Positions 42,103 through 52,391 are shown, counted from the first letter of the stretch. The stretch: DNA of 64,000 bases from Mesorhizobium comanense (GCF_005503535.1 NZ_SCNN01000009.1:62001-126000); one strand, 5' to 3'. A program made the numbers and translations. Notes: generated by a model from the letters alone, not told the origin.

Positions 42103-44748
42103 ATGCGCACTGACACAGGCCAGGTCTTCAAACTCGAAGACTATCGCCCCAGCGACTACCTCATTCCGGAAACCAATCTTGAATTCCGTCTTTCGCCTCA
42201 GGCCACGATCGTCATCGCGACATTGACGGTCGAGCGCCGTCACGGCGTGGCCGTATCGGCTCCGCTGGTCCTGGACGGCGACGGGCTGTCGCTCAAGCGC
42301 GTCGAGATCGACGGCAAGAAAGTCAAACCGTCGGACCTGACGGCCAGCCCCGACCAGCTGACCCTTCTGAAGCCGCCGTCCGCGCACCGCTTCCATCTGC
42401 TTGTCGAAACCGAACTGGCGCCGGACGGCAACGAGGCGCTGATGGGCCTCTACCGCTCCAACAATGTCTATTGCACGCAATGCGAAGCCGAAGGCTTTCG
42501 CCGCATCACCTATTTCCTCGACCGCCCCGACATTCTCTCTGTCTACACGGTGCGGATCGAGGCGCCGCGCCACGAGGCGCCGCTGCTGCTGTCCAACGGC
42601 AATCCGGTCGACAAGGGCGATCTTGGCGATGGCTGGCACTATTCGGTCTGGCACGACCCCTTTCCCAAGCCGTCCTACCTGTTCGCGCTTGTAGCCGGCA
42701 ATCTCGGCCGGGTCGCCGACAGTTTCGTCACGATGTCGGGCCGCAAGGTCGAACTCGGCATCTATGTCGAGCCAGGTAAGGAGACGCTCGCCGGCTACGC
42801 GATGGATGCGCTGAAGCGGTCGATGCGATGGGATGAGGAAGCCTTTGGCCGCGAGTACGATCTCGACGTCTTCAACATCGTCGCCGTGTCCGACTTCAAC
42901 ATGGGCGCGATGGAGAACAAGGGCCTCAACATCTTCAACGACAAATATGTGCTGGCCGACCGGGAAACCGCGACGGACGCCGATTTCGCCAATATCGAGG
43001 CGATCATCGCGCATGAATATTTCCACAATTGGACAGGCAACAGAATCACTTGCCGCGACTGGTTCCAGCTATGCCTGAAGGAAGGGCTGACGGTCTTCCG
43101 CGATCATGAATTCTCCGCCGACCAGCGCTCGCGTGGGGTCAAGCGCATCGCCGAGGTGCGGACGCTGCGCGCCCATCAGTTTCCCGAGGACCAAGGGCCA
43201 CTGGCACATCCGGTGCGCCCCCGCCGCTACCGCGAGATCAACAATTTCTACACGGCGACCGTCTACGAAAAGGGCTCCGAAGTGGTGCGCATGATCCGCA
43301 CCATTGTCGGGACCGAAGCCTTTCGCGCCGGCATGGATCTCTATTTCGAACGGCATGACGGCGAAGCGGCGACGATCGAGGATTTCATCAAGGTGTTCGA
43401 GGACGCGTCGGGCCGCGACCTGTCGCAATTCGCGCTCTGGTACCATCAGGCGGGCACGCCCAACCTGTCCATCAGTTCGTCGCACAATCCGGCCGCCCGG
43501 GAATTCACGCTCGAGATCGAGCAATCGGTGCCGCCGACACCATCCGAGAGCCGCAAGCGGCTCATGCATATCCCGCTCGCCTTCGGCCTGATCGGCGCCG
43601 GCGGCAAGCCTGTCGAGTATGGTGACGTCGATGGCGCCAGCGTCGAGGACGGCGTCATCCATGTCCGCAAGCGCCGCCATGTCGTGCGCTTCAGCGGCAT
43701 AGCGGAACGTCCCGCAGTGTCGCTCAACCGAGGCTTCTCTGCCCCAGTGACGCTGTCGGTGGAGCAGAAGGCAGACGATCAGTTCTTCCTTGCCCGCCAC
43801 GACGGCGACGCCTTCTCGCGCTGGCAGGCCTTCAACACGCTGCTCACCGATGCGCTAATCGCTGCCTTCCGCGATATCCTCGGCGGCAAGCAGCCTGCTT
43901 TTCCGGAACGGCTGATCGAACTCGCCGGCACCATCGCCAGCGACGAGACGCTGGAGCCGGCCTACCGCGCGCTGGCGCTGTCGCTGCCGGGTGAAGCCGA
44001 TATAGCCCGCGACATCGGCAGGAACATCGATCCGGATGCAATCCACGCTGCCAGGCAGGCCCTGGCGCTCGCCATCGCCAGGGCCTGCCGCGATGCCTTC
44101 GCCCGCCTCTATGGCCAGCTCGTGGACACAGGCGGGTTCAGTCCGGACGCGGCGAGCGCGGGACGGCGCGCGCTGCGCAATGGCCTGCTCGAGTATCTCT
44201 CCCTGCTGCCGGGTGGCGCCGCGCTCGCCGCTGAACACTTCCGGTCGGCGACCAACATGACCGACCGCGCGGCCGCATTGAGCGTGCTGGCGCATCGTCA
44301 TCACGGTTCATCCGAGGCGATCGAGGCGCTGGCGGCTTTCGAACAGACCTATGCGAACGACCCGCTGGTGATGGACAAATGGTTCCTGATCCAGGCAAGC
44401 GTGCCCGGCCCTCAGGCAGTGGACACGGTTCGCGCCCTGACCGCCCATCGCGCCTTCTCGATGGGCAATCCGAATCGCGTGCGCTCATTGATCGGCACAT
44501 TCTCAAGCGCCAACCAGACCGGCTTCCACCGGCCCGACGGAGAAGCCTACCGGTTCTTCGTGCAGACGGTCCTGGAGGTCGAAAAGCGCAATCCGCAAGT
44601 GGCGGCAAGGCTGGCCACGGCGCTCAGATCGTGGCGGTCGCTCGAACCAGGCCGGCAGGCCAAGGCCCGGGAAGCGCTGCTTTCGATCGCCAACGCCGAA
44701 AACCTGTCGGCGGATCTGCGCGATATTGTGGAGAGGACGCTGGCATAG
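42103..44748 (+). CDS. pepN: Aminopeptidase N (M1 family)
   Basis: The 881-residue cytoplasmic zinc metallopeptidase removes N-terminal residues in peptide degradation. It has the exopeptidase motif MGAMENKGLN, zinc motif HEYFHNWTGNR with the downstream Glu in LKEGLTVFRDHEFS, the catalytic Tyr region around NNFYTATVYEKGSEVVRM, and a long C-terminal helical domain. Length is close to E. coli PepN. The ATG at 42103 is chosen because the N-terminal extension from 41632 runs over the divergent permease gene. Confidence 0.95.
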   Translation: MRTDTGQVFKLEDYRPSDYLIPETNLEFRLSPQATIVIATLTVERRHGVAVSAPLVLDGDGLSLKRVEIDGKKVKPSDLTASPDQLTLLKPPSAHRFHLLVETELAPDGNEALMGLYRSNNVYCTQCEAEGFRRITYFLDRPDILSVYTVRIEAPRHEAPLLLSNGNPVDKGDLGDGWHYSVWHDPFPKPSYLFALVAGNLGRVADSFVTMSGRKVELGIYVEPGKETLAGYAMDALKRSMRWDEEAFGREYDLDVFNIVAVSDFNMGAMENKGLNIFNDKYVLADRETATDADFANIEAIIAHEYFHNWTGNRITCRDWFQLCLKEGLTVFRDHEFSADQRSRGVKRIAEVRTLRAHQFPEDQGPLAHPVRPRRYREINNFYTATVYEKGSEVVRMIRTIVGTEAFRAGMDLYFERHDGEAATIEDFIKVFEDASGRDLSQFALWYHQAGTPNLSISSSHNPAAREFTLEIEQSVPPTPSESRKRLMHIPLAFGLIGAGGKPVEYGDVDGASVEDGVIHVRKRRHVVRFSGIAERPAVSLNRGFSAPVTLSVEQKADDQFFLARHDGDAFSRWQAFNTLLTDALIAAFRDILGGKQPAFPERLIELAGTIASDETLEPAYRALALSLPGEADIARDIGRNIDPDAIHAARQALALAIARACRDAFARLYGQLVDTGGFSPDAASAGRRALRNGLLEYLSLLPGGAALAAEHFRSATNMTDRAAALSVLAHRHHGSSEAIEALAAFEQTYANDPLVMDKWFLIQASVPGPQAVDTVRALTAHRAFSMGNPNRVRSLIGTFSSANQTGFHRPDGEAYRFFVQTVLEVEKRNPQVAARLATALRSWRSLEPGRQAKAREALLSIANAENLSADLRDIVERTLA

Positions 44749-44935
44749 CCGCCCGCCCTGCCGTGGAGGTGCGGGGCGTCCCACCTCCCGAAACCTAATA
44801 TTTCAATCAATTTTTAATCTTTTTTCGCCGGACCACTGGACAAGGCGAATCACCTTTGATTCTTTACTGACGATTCGGATGTGCGGCGTTTGCCGGATCA
44901 ACAAGCAGCATAGGCAAATTCGGGGAGTGCCATTT

Positions 44936-47257
44936 ATGGCGAAGGCGGACGCGTGGGGCGCGCCCGGAGGGATGGCTTTTGCGCGGCGCGAGACGCCAAG
45001 CGACGGCCTGGCCGGGAACACGCGGCTCATAGCCGAACCGGCCTACAAGCGGCTTCTCGCCGCTGAACCGTTGCTGCGCCGGTCGATACCGGCCCTGATC
45101 GTCATCTTCCTGATCGTCATCGCGGCTCTGCGCGTGCTGTCGCTGATGAATGAGCGCGACGATGTCGAGCGAGACGCCAAGGCTGTCCTGACGCTGGCGG
45201 CGGGCCAGCTCGCCAGTTCGCTCGCGACCATCTCCGACACGCCGCCAGGCGCCATTCAGGACCTGCTGGAAACCACCAGCCGCCAAGGCGCCATGGGCCG
45301 CAGCCACGTGCTCGTCATAACCGACAGCGCCTTCAAGATCACCGCGGTGACGCCACGTTCCATGCCCTGGCAGGGCCATTCGCTCGACGGGCTGGTCCAG
45401 GGTGGCCAGCCGCTGTTCATGTTCGGCGACCGTGCCGGTGTCATGGAGGTCAACATCGGCGGCCCGGACTGGTACGCCGCGGTCAGCGTCGCCAAGGACA
45501 GGAAGGGGGCCGCGGCGGCGCTCGTGCCGCAGGAAGCCGTCTTCGACACATGGCGCAAGACGGTCTCGCTGAACGTGACCCTGTTCGTTCTGACCGCCGG
45601 TGTTCTGATCATCATCCTCTACGCCTATTTCGGCCAGGCGGCGCGCGCGCAGGCGGCCGACCGCATCTACCTCGAAGCGCATCAGCGCATCGACATGGCG
45701 CTGGTTCGCGGCCGCTGCGGCCTGTGGGATTGGGACATGGTGCGCGGCAAGATGTACTGGTCGCGCTCGATGTACGACATGCTCGGCTACGAGCCTTGTG
45801 AAACGATGCTGTCCTTCGGCGAGGTCGACGAGATCATCCATCCCGATGACGGGGACTTGTTCCAGCTCGCCAACCGGATCGTCGCGCGCGAAATCGACCA
45901 TATCGACCAGGTCTTCCGGATGCGGCACGCCGATGGCCAGTGGGTGTGGATGCGCGCCCGGGCGCAGGTCATGGATCCGGAGGCGCCGGAGATCCAACTG
46001 ATCGGCATTGCGGTGGATGTCACCGAGCAGCGTCATCTTGCGCTGCGCTCCGAAGCGGCCGACCTTCGCCTGAGGACCGCGATCGAGAACATCACCGAAT
46101 CCTTCGTGCTGTGGGACGCTTCCCAGCGGCTGATCATGTGCAACTCGAAGTACCAGCAGGACAACGGACTGTCGGATCGCGACGTTATGCCGGGCGTGGC
46201 CCGCGCGGCCCTGGAAGAGCGCATGCTGGCCTTTGCATCGGAACGGCGGCTTGCCAACACCAATGGGCCGCAGGGCGGCTCCACCTTCGAGCGCCAGCTC
46301 GCCGATGGCCGTTGGCTGCAGGTCAACGAACTCAGGACCAGGGATGGCGGCATCGTCTCGGTCGGCTCCGACATCACCCAGATCAAGCTGCATCAGGAAA
46401 AGCTGGTCGACAGCGAGCGCCGGCTGATGGCGACGATCCATGACCTCAGCCTCGCCCGCCGCGCCGAAGAGGAACGCTCGCGCGAACTGGTCGAACTCAA
46501 CCACAAATACATGAAGGAAACCGAGCGCGCCGAGGCGGCGAACCGGGCGAAATCCGAGTTCCTCGCCAACATGTCGCACGAACTGCGCACGCCGCTCAAC
46601 GCCATCATCGGCTTCTCCGAACTGATGGAACAGGGATTGTTCGGCCCGCTGGGATCGGAGCGCTACGAGGAATATGCGACCGATATCAACAGCTCAGGCA
46701 AATATCTTCTGGGCGTCATCAACGACATTCTCGACATGTCCAAGATCGAGGCCGGCCAGTTCTCGCTGGACCAGGAGCAGATCGACCTCGGCCCGCTGAT
46801 CAGCGAGACGGTGCGGGTCGTCTCGCTGCAGGCGGCGCAGAAGGCGATCACCGTGGAAACGCGCATCGCCGATGCCCTGACATTGTTCGCCGACCGTCGC
46901 GCGATCAAGCAGATCGTCATCAACCTTCTGTCCAACGCGGTAAAATTCACCGGCCAGGGCGGCCACATATCGGTCAGGGCGCGCAACACGTCCGGAGCGC
47001 TGGTGCTGACCATCGAGGACAATGGCTGCGGCATCCCAAGGGCAGCGCTCGGCAAGCTCGGACGGCCCTTCGAGCAGGTGCAGAACCAGTTCTCCAAGAA
47101 CCATGCCGGGTCCGGGCTCGGCCTTGCCATCTCGCGCTCGCTGGCCGAGCTTCAGGGCGGCGCGCTGAAGATCCGTTCGACCGAGGGTGTCGGCACCATC
47201 GTGTCGGTGCGCATTCCGGTGAAGAAAGGCGCTCCGTCGATCAAGGCCGCGGCCTGA
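44936..47257 (+). CDS. pleC: PleC-like PAS-containing sensor histidine kinase
   Basis: The 773-residue kinase has two transmembrane helices around a periplasmic loop (SIPALIVIFLIVIAALRVL and NVTLFVLTAGVLIIILYAYFG), two PAS domains (LWDWDMVRGKMYWSRSMYDMLGY and TAIENITESFVLWDASQRL), a coiled region, and HisKA with His548 in NMSHELRTPLNAI. The HATPase domain follows (NLLSNAVKFTGQGG, EDNGCGIP, GSGLGLAIS). The symbol rests on synteny with rhizobial pleC next to glnE and the kinase family match. It would control asymmetric division through DivK. The adjacent order is conserved in relatives; identity as PleC is likely, not certain. Confidence 0.82.
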   Translation: MAKADAWGAPGGMAFARRETPSDGLAGNTRLIAEPAYKRLLAAEPLLRRSIPALIVIFLIVIAALRVLSLMNERDDVERDAKAVLTLAAGQLASSLATISDTPPGAIQDLLETTSRQGAMGRSHVLVITDSAFKITAVTPRSMPWQGHSLDGLVQGGQPLFMFGDRAGVMEVNIGGPDWYAAVSVAKDRKGAAAALVPQEAVFDTWRKTVSLNVTLFVLTAGVLIIILYAYFGQAARAQAADRIYLEAHQRIDMALVRGRCGLWDWDMVRGKMYWSRSMYDMLGYEPCETMLSFGEVDEIIHPDDGDLFQLANRIVAREIDHIDQVFRMRHADGQWVWMRARAQVMDPEAPEIQLIGIAVDVTEQRHLALRSEAADLRLRTAIENITESFVLWDASQRLIMCNSKYQQDNGLSDRDVMPGVARAALEERMLAFASERRLANTNGPQGGSTFERQLADGRWLQVNELRTRDGGIVSVGSDITQIKLHQEKLVDSERRLMATIHDLSLARRAEEERSRELVELNHKYMKETERAEAANRAKSEFLANMSHELRTPLNAIIGFSELMEQGLFGPLGSERYEEYATDINSSGKYLLGVINDILDMSKIEAGQFSLDQEQIDLGPLISETVRVVSLQAAQKAITVETRIADALTLFADRRAIKQIVINLLSNAVKFTGQGGHISVRARNTSGALVLTIEDNGCGIPRAALGKLGRPFEQVQNQFSKNHAGSGLGLAISRSLAELQGGALKIRSTEGVGTIVSVRIPVKKGAPSIKAAA

Positions 47258-47262
47258 TCACC

Positions 47263-47287
47263 GGCTCCGGCCGATGTTGCCGGAGCC
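47263..47287. terminator. Hairpin between convergent pleC-like and EF-hand genes
   Basis: GGCTCCGGC and GCCGGAGCC enclose CGATGTT between two convergent stops. Weak U-tracts on either strand. It probably ends both transcripts. Confidence 0.55.
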
Positions 47288-47302
47288 GAAAATCCGACGT
47301 CC

Positions 47303-47779
47303 TCACTGCATGCTGCCGTCGTCGCCCTCGTCATTCCACTGGCGATGGCCGAAGCGGCCGTCCTTCGGCAGTTCGCTCTTTTCGATCTTGCCGTCATTGT
47401 TCTTGTCGAGCATGGCGAAGATCTTCTTCTCGCGGCCGGTGATGTCATCGGCCGTAAGGGTTCCGTCGCCCTTGGAGTCGTAACGGTCGATGATGCGCCT
47501 GGCCATCCGTTCGAACCGCGCCTTCTCGAGCGCGTCGGCGAGCTGGGCGACGGTCAGCTTGCCACCATTGTCGGCGACAAGCTTTTTCAGTCGCGCGTCC
47601 ATGGCATTGGAAAACTGGTCGAAGGTGATGGTGCCGCCATTGTCGTTCATCGCCTTGTCGAGACGCATCATGGTGCGCTCGCGCATTTTCGCGCTGTCGA
47701 CGTTTTCGGCATAGGCCGCGCTGCCGACGGCCCCGGCAAGGGCGATGAAGGCAAAGGCGAGTTTGGTTGTCTTTCTCAT
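47303..47779 (-). CDS. Secreted EF-hand calcium-binding protein
   Basis: The 158-residue protein has signal AFAFIALAGAVGSAAYA and a helical domain with two canonical EF-hand loops near the C-terminus, RYDSKGDGTLTADD and MLDKNNDGKIEKSE. Two degenerate N-terminal hands, NDNGGTITFDQF and ADNGGKLTVAQL, have lost some metal ligands. It probably binds Ca2+ in the periplasm. GGAG precedes the ATG. It lies 42 bases downstream of glnE on the same strand. Confidence 0.9.
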   Translation of the reverse strand: MRKTTKLAFAFIALAGAVGSAAYAENVDSAKMRERTMMRLDKAMNDNGGTITFDQFSNAMDARLKKLVADNGGKLTVAQLADALEKARFERMARRIIDRYDSKGDGTLTADDITGREKKIFAMLDKNNDGKIEKSELPKDGRFGHRQWNDEGDDGSMQ

Positions 47780-47821
47780 GGTCTTCTCCTGTTGCATCGT
47801 CACCCCCGATGCGGCCGGACG

Positions 47822-50788
47822 TCAGCCTCGCGGCGGTCCGGCACGAAGCAGAAGATCGAAGTCCTTCCTGACCTTCTGCGACGTCTCCTTGAGATGTGCT
47901 TCCAGCACACCGAAATCCGGCAGGTCGGTGACCGCCAGAAGCAGATCCGAAAGCCCTGGCGGAACGTCATCGCGTTCAAAGGCGCCAGTGAGGCAAAGCC
48001 GCGTCATCTGCGTCAGCGCCAGATAGAGCGCATAGGCATCGCCAAGGTCCTGCCTGACCCCGGCATCGGCGAAACGGGGAGCCAGACGCGACAGGATGTC
48101 GGCCGTGCCGGTGGCGCGTGGCGCCGCATCGACCTGACCGGTAATGACCGCGACCTGGGCGATGAATTCCAGATCGATCAAGCCTCCGGGGATCAGCTTG
48201 ATATCCCATAGGTCACGCGGCGGCTTCTCCTGTTCGATCATTGCGCGCATGTCGCGGGCTTCCGCCTTTACCTTCGCGGCATCGCGCCGCTGGCCAAGCA
48301 CCGCCATAACCTCCGCCTCGACCTCGCCGCACAGGCCGGCGTCGCCGGCTATGGGGCGCGCACGCGACAGCGCCATGTGCTCCCAGGTCCAGGCTTCCTG
48401 GCGCTGATATTTCTTGAAGGCATCGATGTGGGTCGCCACCGGGCCCTTGTTGCCGGACGGCCGCAGCCGCAGGTCCAGTTCGTAGAGCACACCTTCCGCC
48501 GTCGGCGCCGATACAGCCGAGATCAGCCGCTGCGTCATGCGGGTGTAGTAGTGCGAAGGCGCCAGCGGCTTTTCACCGTCGGAATCCTCGGCGTCGGGAT
48601 CATGGTCGTAGAGAAGGATGAGGTCGACGTCCGACCCGGCCGTCAATTCGCGGCTGCCGAGCTTGCCCATGCCGAGCAGCGAAACCACACCGCTCGCGAC
48701 CGTGCCGTGGCGCGAGGCGAATTCGCTCATCACCGCCTGCAGGGCCGCCTCGATGGTCAGGTCGGCCAAATCCGAGAACGCACGGCCGGCGCGCGCGGGA
48801 TCGATCGAGCCGGCGAGCAGCCGCACACCAATCAGGAATTTCTGCTCCGAGGCAAAGATGCGCAACCGGTCGAGGACATCCTCATAAGCCCTGTCGCCTT
48901 CGAGGAAGGCGGAAAGCCGCGCCGAGAGATAGGCACGGTCCGGCAGTTCGGTGAGAAGCGCGGGATCGAGCAGGCCGTCGAAGACATGCGGCCGGCGCGT
49001 GATGATGGCCGCAAGCCGGGGTGCTGCACCCATGATCGTCGCCATCAGCTTGAGCAGGGCGGGATTCGACTGCAGCAAGGAGAACAGCTGGATGCCGGCC
49101 GGCAGGCCGGCAAGAAACTCATCGAAGCGGACGAGCGCCTCATCCGCCCGCCGGGTCTGGCCGAATGCCTTGAGCAGGGCCGGTGTCAGCTCCGTCAACC
49201 GCTCGCGCGCTTCCGCCGACTGAGTGACCCGATAGCGGCCGAAATGCCAGCCACGGATGACGCGGCAGATGTCGCTCGGCCGCTGGAAGGCCAGCCCGTG
49301 CAGGGTCTGCAACGTGTCGGGATCGTCGACGTCGCCGGTGAAGACCAGATTACCGATGCCGGCCGAGAGCTCGGGCGCGGTTTCGAACAGCGCGGCGTAA
49401 TGGCGCTCGACCTGCTGAAGCGAGGCACGGAAGGCCAGGGAGAAGGCTGCCGCATCGGCAAAACCCAGCATGCGGGCGATGCGTTCCAGCCCCTCATCGT
49501 CTTCGGGCAGCGTGTGCGTCTGCTCGTCCGCCACCATCTGGATCGCGTGTTCGACCCGGCGCAGGAACCAGTACTGGCGGGCCAGCGCGTCACGCGCGTC
49601 CGACGTGATCCAGCCTCGGGCCGCGAGCTGACCGAGCATCGGCACGGTTTCGCGGCCGCGCAACTCGGGAAACCGGCCGCCGGCGATGAGCTGCTGGGTC
49701 TGGACGAAGAACTCGATCTCGCGGATGCCGCCACGGCCAAGCTTGACGTTGTGGCCTTTCACCGCGATCTCGCCATGCCCCTTGTGGGCGTGGATCTGAC
49801 GCTTGATCGAATGGACGTCGGCGATCGCGGCGTAGTCCATGTATTTGCGCCAGATGTAGGGCTGCAATTCCTTCAGGAAGCCGTCGCCGGCGGCGATATC
49901 ACCGGCAACCGGGCGCGCCTTGATCATCGCGGCCCGCTCCCAGTTCTGGCCACGCGCTTCGTAGTAGCGCAGCGCCGCCTCGACCGGGATCGCCAACGGC
50001 GTCGAACCGGGATCGGGGCGCAACCTCAAATCGGTGCGGAAGACATAGCCATGCTCGGTGCGGTCCTGCAGGATGCGCACCAGGCGGCGCGTCAACCGCG
50101 AAAACAGCTCTGTGGCGTCGAGAGGGTCGATCACGGCGGATGCCTCGGGATCGAAGAACACGACGAGGTCGATGTCGGACGAGAAGTTGAGCTCATGCGC
50201 GCCGAGCTTGCCCATGCCGAGCACGATCCAACCGGACCGCAGCGACGGATCGTCGAGATCGGAAAGTCTGAGCTTGCCCTGTCCATGCGCGTCTCGCAGC
50301 AGGAAATCGACGGCCGCGCGCGTGCAGGCGTCGGCAAGGTCGCTCAGCCGCCTTACCGTCTGCGACGTCTGCGCCTCGCCGGCGAGATCGGCGAGCGCGA
50401 TCAGGAAGTGCGCCTCGGTCTTGCACTGGCGCAGTTCCATCATCAGGCTGGATTCTGAAACCGCCTCCGCCAGGGGCGCCTGTTCGATCGCCGTGCTGAT
50501 CGCTTTCAGGCGCGCTTCGACCGGCTGGTCGAACAATCCGTCCAGGATTTGCGGCCGCCGGCGCGCTACATCGCGCAGGAAGGGCGAGAGATCGAAGACG
50601 GCGGCCAGGAAATGCTGAGCATCTCCCTTCCCAGCCAGAAAACCGGCCAGCCGCGTCAGCCCTTCCTCGCGCGCGACGCCGGCGATTTCGGCCAGCTCCC
50701 GCCGCGCCTGGACTTCGTCGAGCGGAGCCAGCGCAACCACCGGCTTGAGCAGCCAGTCCGAGACTTTGCGTTTCGCCGCCGCGGCCAT
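47822..50788 (-). CDS. glnE: Bifunctional glutamine synthetase adenylyltransferase/deadenylylase
   Basis: The 988-residue enzyme adds and removes AMP on glutamine synthetase, under PII control, to match nitrogen assimilation to supply. Two GlnE nucleotidyltransferase modules are seen: the N-terminal deadenylylase with VLGMGKLGAHELNFSSDIDLVVFFD, and the C-terminal adenylyltransferase with LLGMGKLGSRELTAGSDVDLILLYD. The ATG overlaps the stop of the upstream histidine kinase gene by one base (TGATG), indicating translational coupling to the two-component pair. Confidence 0.96.
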   Translation of the reverse strand: MAAAAKRKVSDWLLKPVVALAPLDEVQARRELAEIAGVAREEGLTRLAGFLAGKGDAQHFLAAVFDLSPFLRDVARRRPQILDGLFDQPVEARLKAISTAIEQAPLAEAVSESSLMMELRQCKTEAHFLIALADLAGEAQTSQTVRRLSDLADACTRAAVDFLLRDAHGQGKLRLSDLDDPSLRSGWIVLGMGKLGAHELNFSSDIDLVVFFDPEASAVIDPLDATELFSRLTRRLVRILQDRTEHGYVFRTDLRLRPDPGSTPLAIPVEAALRYYEARGQNWERAAMIKARPVAGDIAAGDGFLKELQPYIWRKYMDYAAIADVHSIKRQIHAHKGHGEIAVKGHNVKLGRGGIREIEFFVQTQQLIAGGRFPELRGRETVPMLGQLAARGWITSDARDALARQYWFLRRVEHAIQMVADEQTHTLPEDDEGLERIARMLGFADAAAFSLAFRASLQQVERHYAALFETAPELSAGIGNLVFTGDVDDPDTLQTLHGLAFQRPSDICRVIRGWHFGRYRVTQSAEARERLTELTPALLKAFGQTRRADEALVRFDEFLAGLPAGIQLFSLLQSNPALLKLMATIMGAAPRLAAIITRRPHVFDGLLDPALLTELPDRAYLSARLSAFLEGDRAYEDVLDRLRIFASEQKFLIGVRLLAGSIDPARAGRAFSDLADLTIEAALQAVMSEFASRHGTVASGVVSLLGMGKLGSRELTAGSDVDLILLYDHDPDAEDSDGEKPLAPSHYYTRMTQRLISAVSAPTAEGVLYELDLRLRPSGNKGPVATHIDAFKKYQRQEAWTWEHMALSRARPIAGDAGLCGEVEAEVMAVLGQRRDAAKVKAEARDMRAMIEQEKPPRDLWDIKLIPGGLIDLEFIAQVAVITGQVDAAPRATGTADILSRLAPRFADAGVRQDLGDAYALYLALTQMTRLCLTGAFERDDVPPGLSDLLLAVTDLPDFGVLEAHLKETSQKVRKDFDLLLRAGPPRG

Positions 50789-52311
50789 CAGTGATCCTCC
50801 CGTGTCGGGAAACTCATGACCACGGATAGTCCGGGATTGCCAGGCAAGAGATCAAGCCGTCCATAATGGAATGTCATGACGGCCTTGGCGAGACTGAGGC
50901 CCAGGCCCGAGCCCGGCTGTGAGCGGCTCTTTTCCAGCCGCACGAAACGTTCGGTCGCCCTGGCGCGATCGGCGTCGTCGGGGATGCCCTGGCCATTGTC
51001 GGCAACGGTAAGCCTGATCTCGCCGGACACCCTGCCGAGCGTCACGCGAACCGCCGGCTCGGCGGCGGAGCCGGCCGAATATTTGATCGCATTGTCGACG
51101 ATGTTGGAGAGCGCCTGGCCGATCAGCTCGCGGTTGCCGTCGACGAGGAAAGCGCCATTCACCTCCGCCTCCAGCAGAACGCCGGCTTCTTCCGCCACGG
51201 GTTCGTAGAGTTCGACGACATCATGCACGGCGGCCGCGAGATCGACCTTGTTGGTATGCTCGGTAGAATAGCCGGCCTCCAGCCGCGAGATCATCAGGAT
51301 GGCATTGAAGGTTTTGATCAGCTGGTCGGATTCGGTGATGGTGCCTTCCAGCGCCTGGCGATAGTCCGACGTCTTGTGCTTTCCCGACAAAGTGGCTTCG
51401 GCGCGGTTGCGCAGCCGGGTCAGCGGCGTCTTCAGATCGTGGGCGATATTGTCGGAGACCTGCTTCAGACCTTCATTGAGCGTGGCGATCCTGGCCAGCA
51501 TGGAATTGAGGTTCTCCGAAAGCCGGTCGAACTCGTCGCCGGCGCCGGTCACCGGCAGCCGGCCGGAAAGATCGCCGCCCATGATGCGGCGGCTGGCATC
51601 CGAAACGCTGTCGATGCGTTTCAACGCTGCGTGCCCGACGAAGAACCAGATCAGAAGGCCGCCCAGCCCCATCATGCCCAGAGCCAGCATCAGCGAACGT
51701 TTGATGACGGCGCGGAAGCGCTCCGGTTCGCCGAGATCGCGTCCGACCAGCAGGATCATCTGGTTGGGCAGCCGCAGCACCAGCGCAATGGCGTTGTGAC
51801 CTTTCTCGCCCTCTGTCTGAGCCGCGTCGTCCGAAGGGGATGGCGTCGTGTCGGACGCTCCGCTGCGCAAGCGATCAAGCTCACCTTCGCCGAAGCGCTT
51901 GTAGGAGAACGGCTCGGTCGTCCAGCCCTCGGTATCGATCACACCCGGTTCCAGGGCCTGCACATTGCCGGTCAGGATCTGGCCATTGGCATCGGCGATG
52001 AGATAGAGGTTGGCGCCGGGCTGACGGGAGCGGTTTTCGACCACGCGCACCAGCAAGGGCAGGCCGCCCTTCTTGTAGGCGCGCGCGAGGCCGAGCACCT
52101 CGTCGTTGATGGTATCCTGGGTCTGCGCGGTCAGCATGCGCGCGGACAGCGAGGTCATGTAGAAGACCAGCAGCACGGCGCAGAGCGCGAAGAGCAGCAG
52201 ATAGAGCGCCGACAGCCGCGCGGCCGTCGTCTTCATGATGGCGGGCACGGAAAGCGCCATGATGCGGCCTAGATCAGGACGACGTCTGGTCGAAACGTCA
52301 TCCTGATCCAT
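50788..52311 (-). CDS. Two-component sensor histidine kinase
   Basis: The 507-residue kinase has two transmembrane segments (LSALYLLLFALCAVLLVFY and SLMLALGMMGLGGLLIWFFVG) enclosing a periplasmic sensor, a HAMP domain, and HisKA with NIAHDLKTPLTRLRNRAEA. HATPase motifs NIVDNAIKYSAG, VADNGQGIPDDA and GSGLGLSLAK complete it. It is transcribed with the response regulator upstream and glnE downstream. Signal and targets unknown; coupling to glnE hints at nitrogen or envelope status but is inference. Confidence 0.92.
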   Translation of the reverse strand: MDQDDVSTRRRPDLGRIMALSVPAIMKTTAARLSALYLLLFALCAVLLVFYMTSLSARMLTAQTQDTINDEVLGLARAYKKGGLPLLVRVVENRSRQPGANLYLIADANGQILTGNVQALEPGVIDTEGWTTEPFSYKRFGEGELDRLRSGASDTTPSPSDDAAQTEGEKGHNAIALVLRLPNQMILLVGRDLGEPERFRAVIKRSLMLALGMMGLGGLLIWFFVGHAALKRIDSVSDASRRIMGGDLSGRLPVTGAGDEFDRLSENLNSMLARIATLNEGLKQVSDNIAHDLKTPLTRLRNRAEATLSGKHKTSDYRQALEGTITESDQLIKTFNAILMISRLEAGYSTEHTNKVDLAAAVHDVVELYEPVAEEAGVLLEAEVNGAFLVDGNRELIGQALSNIVDNAIKYSAGSAAEPAVRVTLGRVSGEIRLTVADNGQGIPDDADRARATERFVRLEKSRSQPGSGLGLSLAKAVMTFHYGRLDLLPGNPGLSVVMSFPTREDH

Positions 52312-52319
52312 CTCTTTGC

Positions 52320-52389
52320 TGGAGCATGACTTCTCGACAGACGAAACTGTTTGCCCGGGAAAACCGGTTGGGACCTTCCGGCATCATGC
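52320..52389. repeat. Rhizobial-type palindromic intergenic repeat
   Basis: The spacer between kinase and response regulator starts near GGAGCATGAC and ends near GCATCATGCC, with an internal CCCGGGAAAACCGGTTGGG region. This has the general form of rhizobial palindromic elements with GCATGA-type arms and a GAAAACCGG core. It extends to the response regulator's stop at 52392. Confidence 0.55.
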
Positions 52390-52391
52390 CC

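Noticed and set aside
44864..46579. Minus-strand frame of 571 codons opposite the PleC-like kinase
   Set aside because: Antisense to the PAS and HisKA domains; no signal, domain or ribosome site.
48377..50458. Plus-strand frame of 693 codons opposite glnE
   Set aside because: Lies fully within glnE, which has both nucleotidyltransferase modules; no family signature on the opposite strand.
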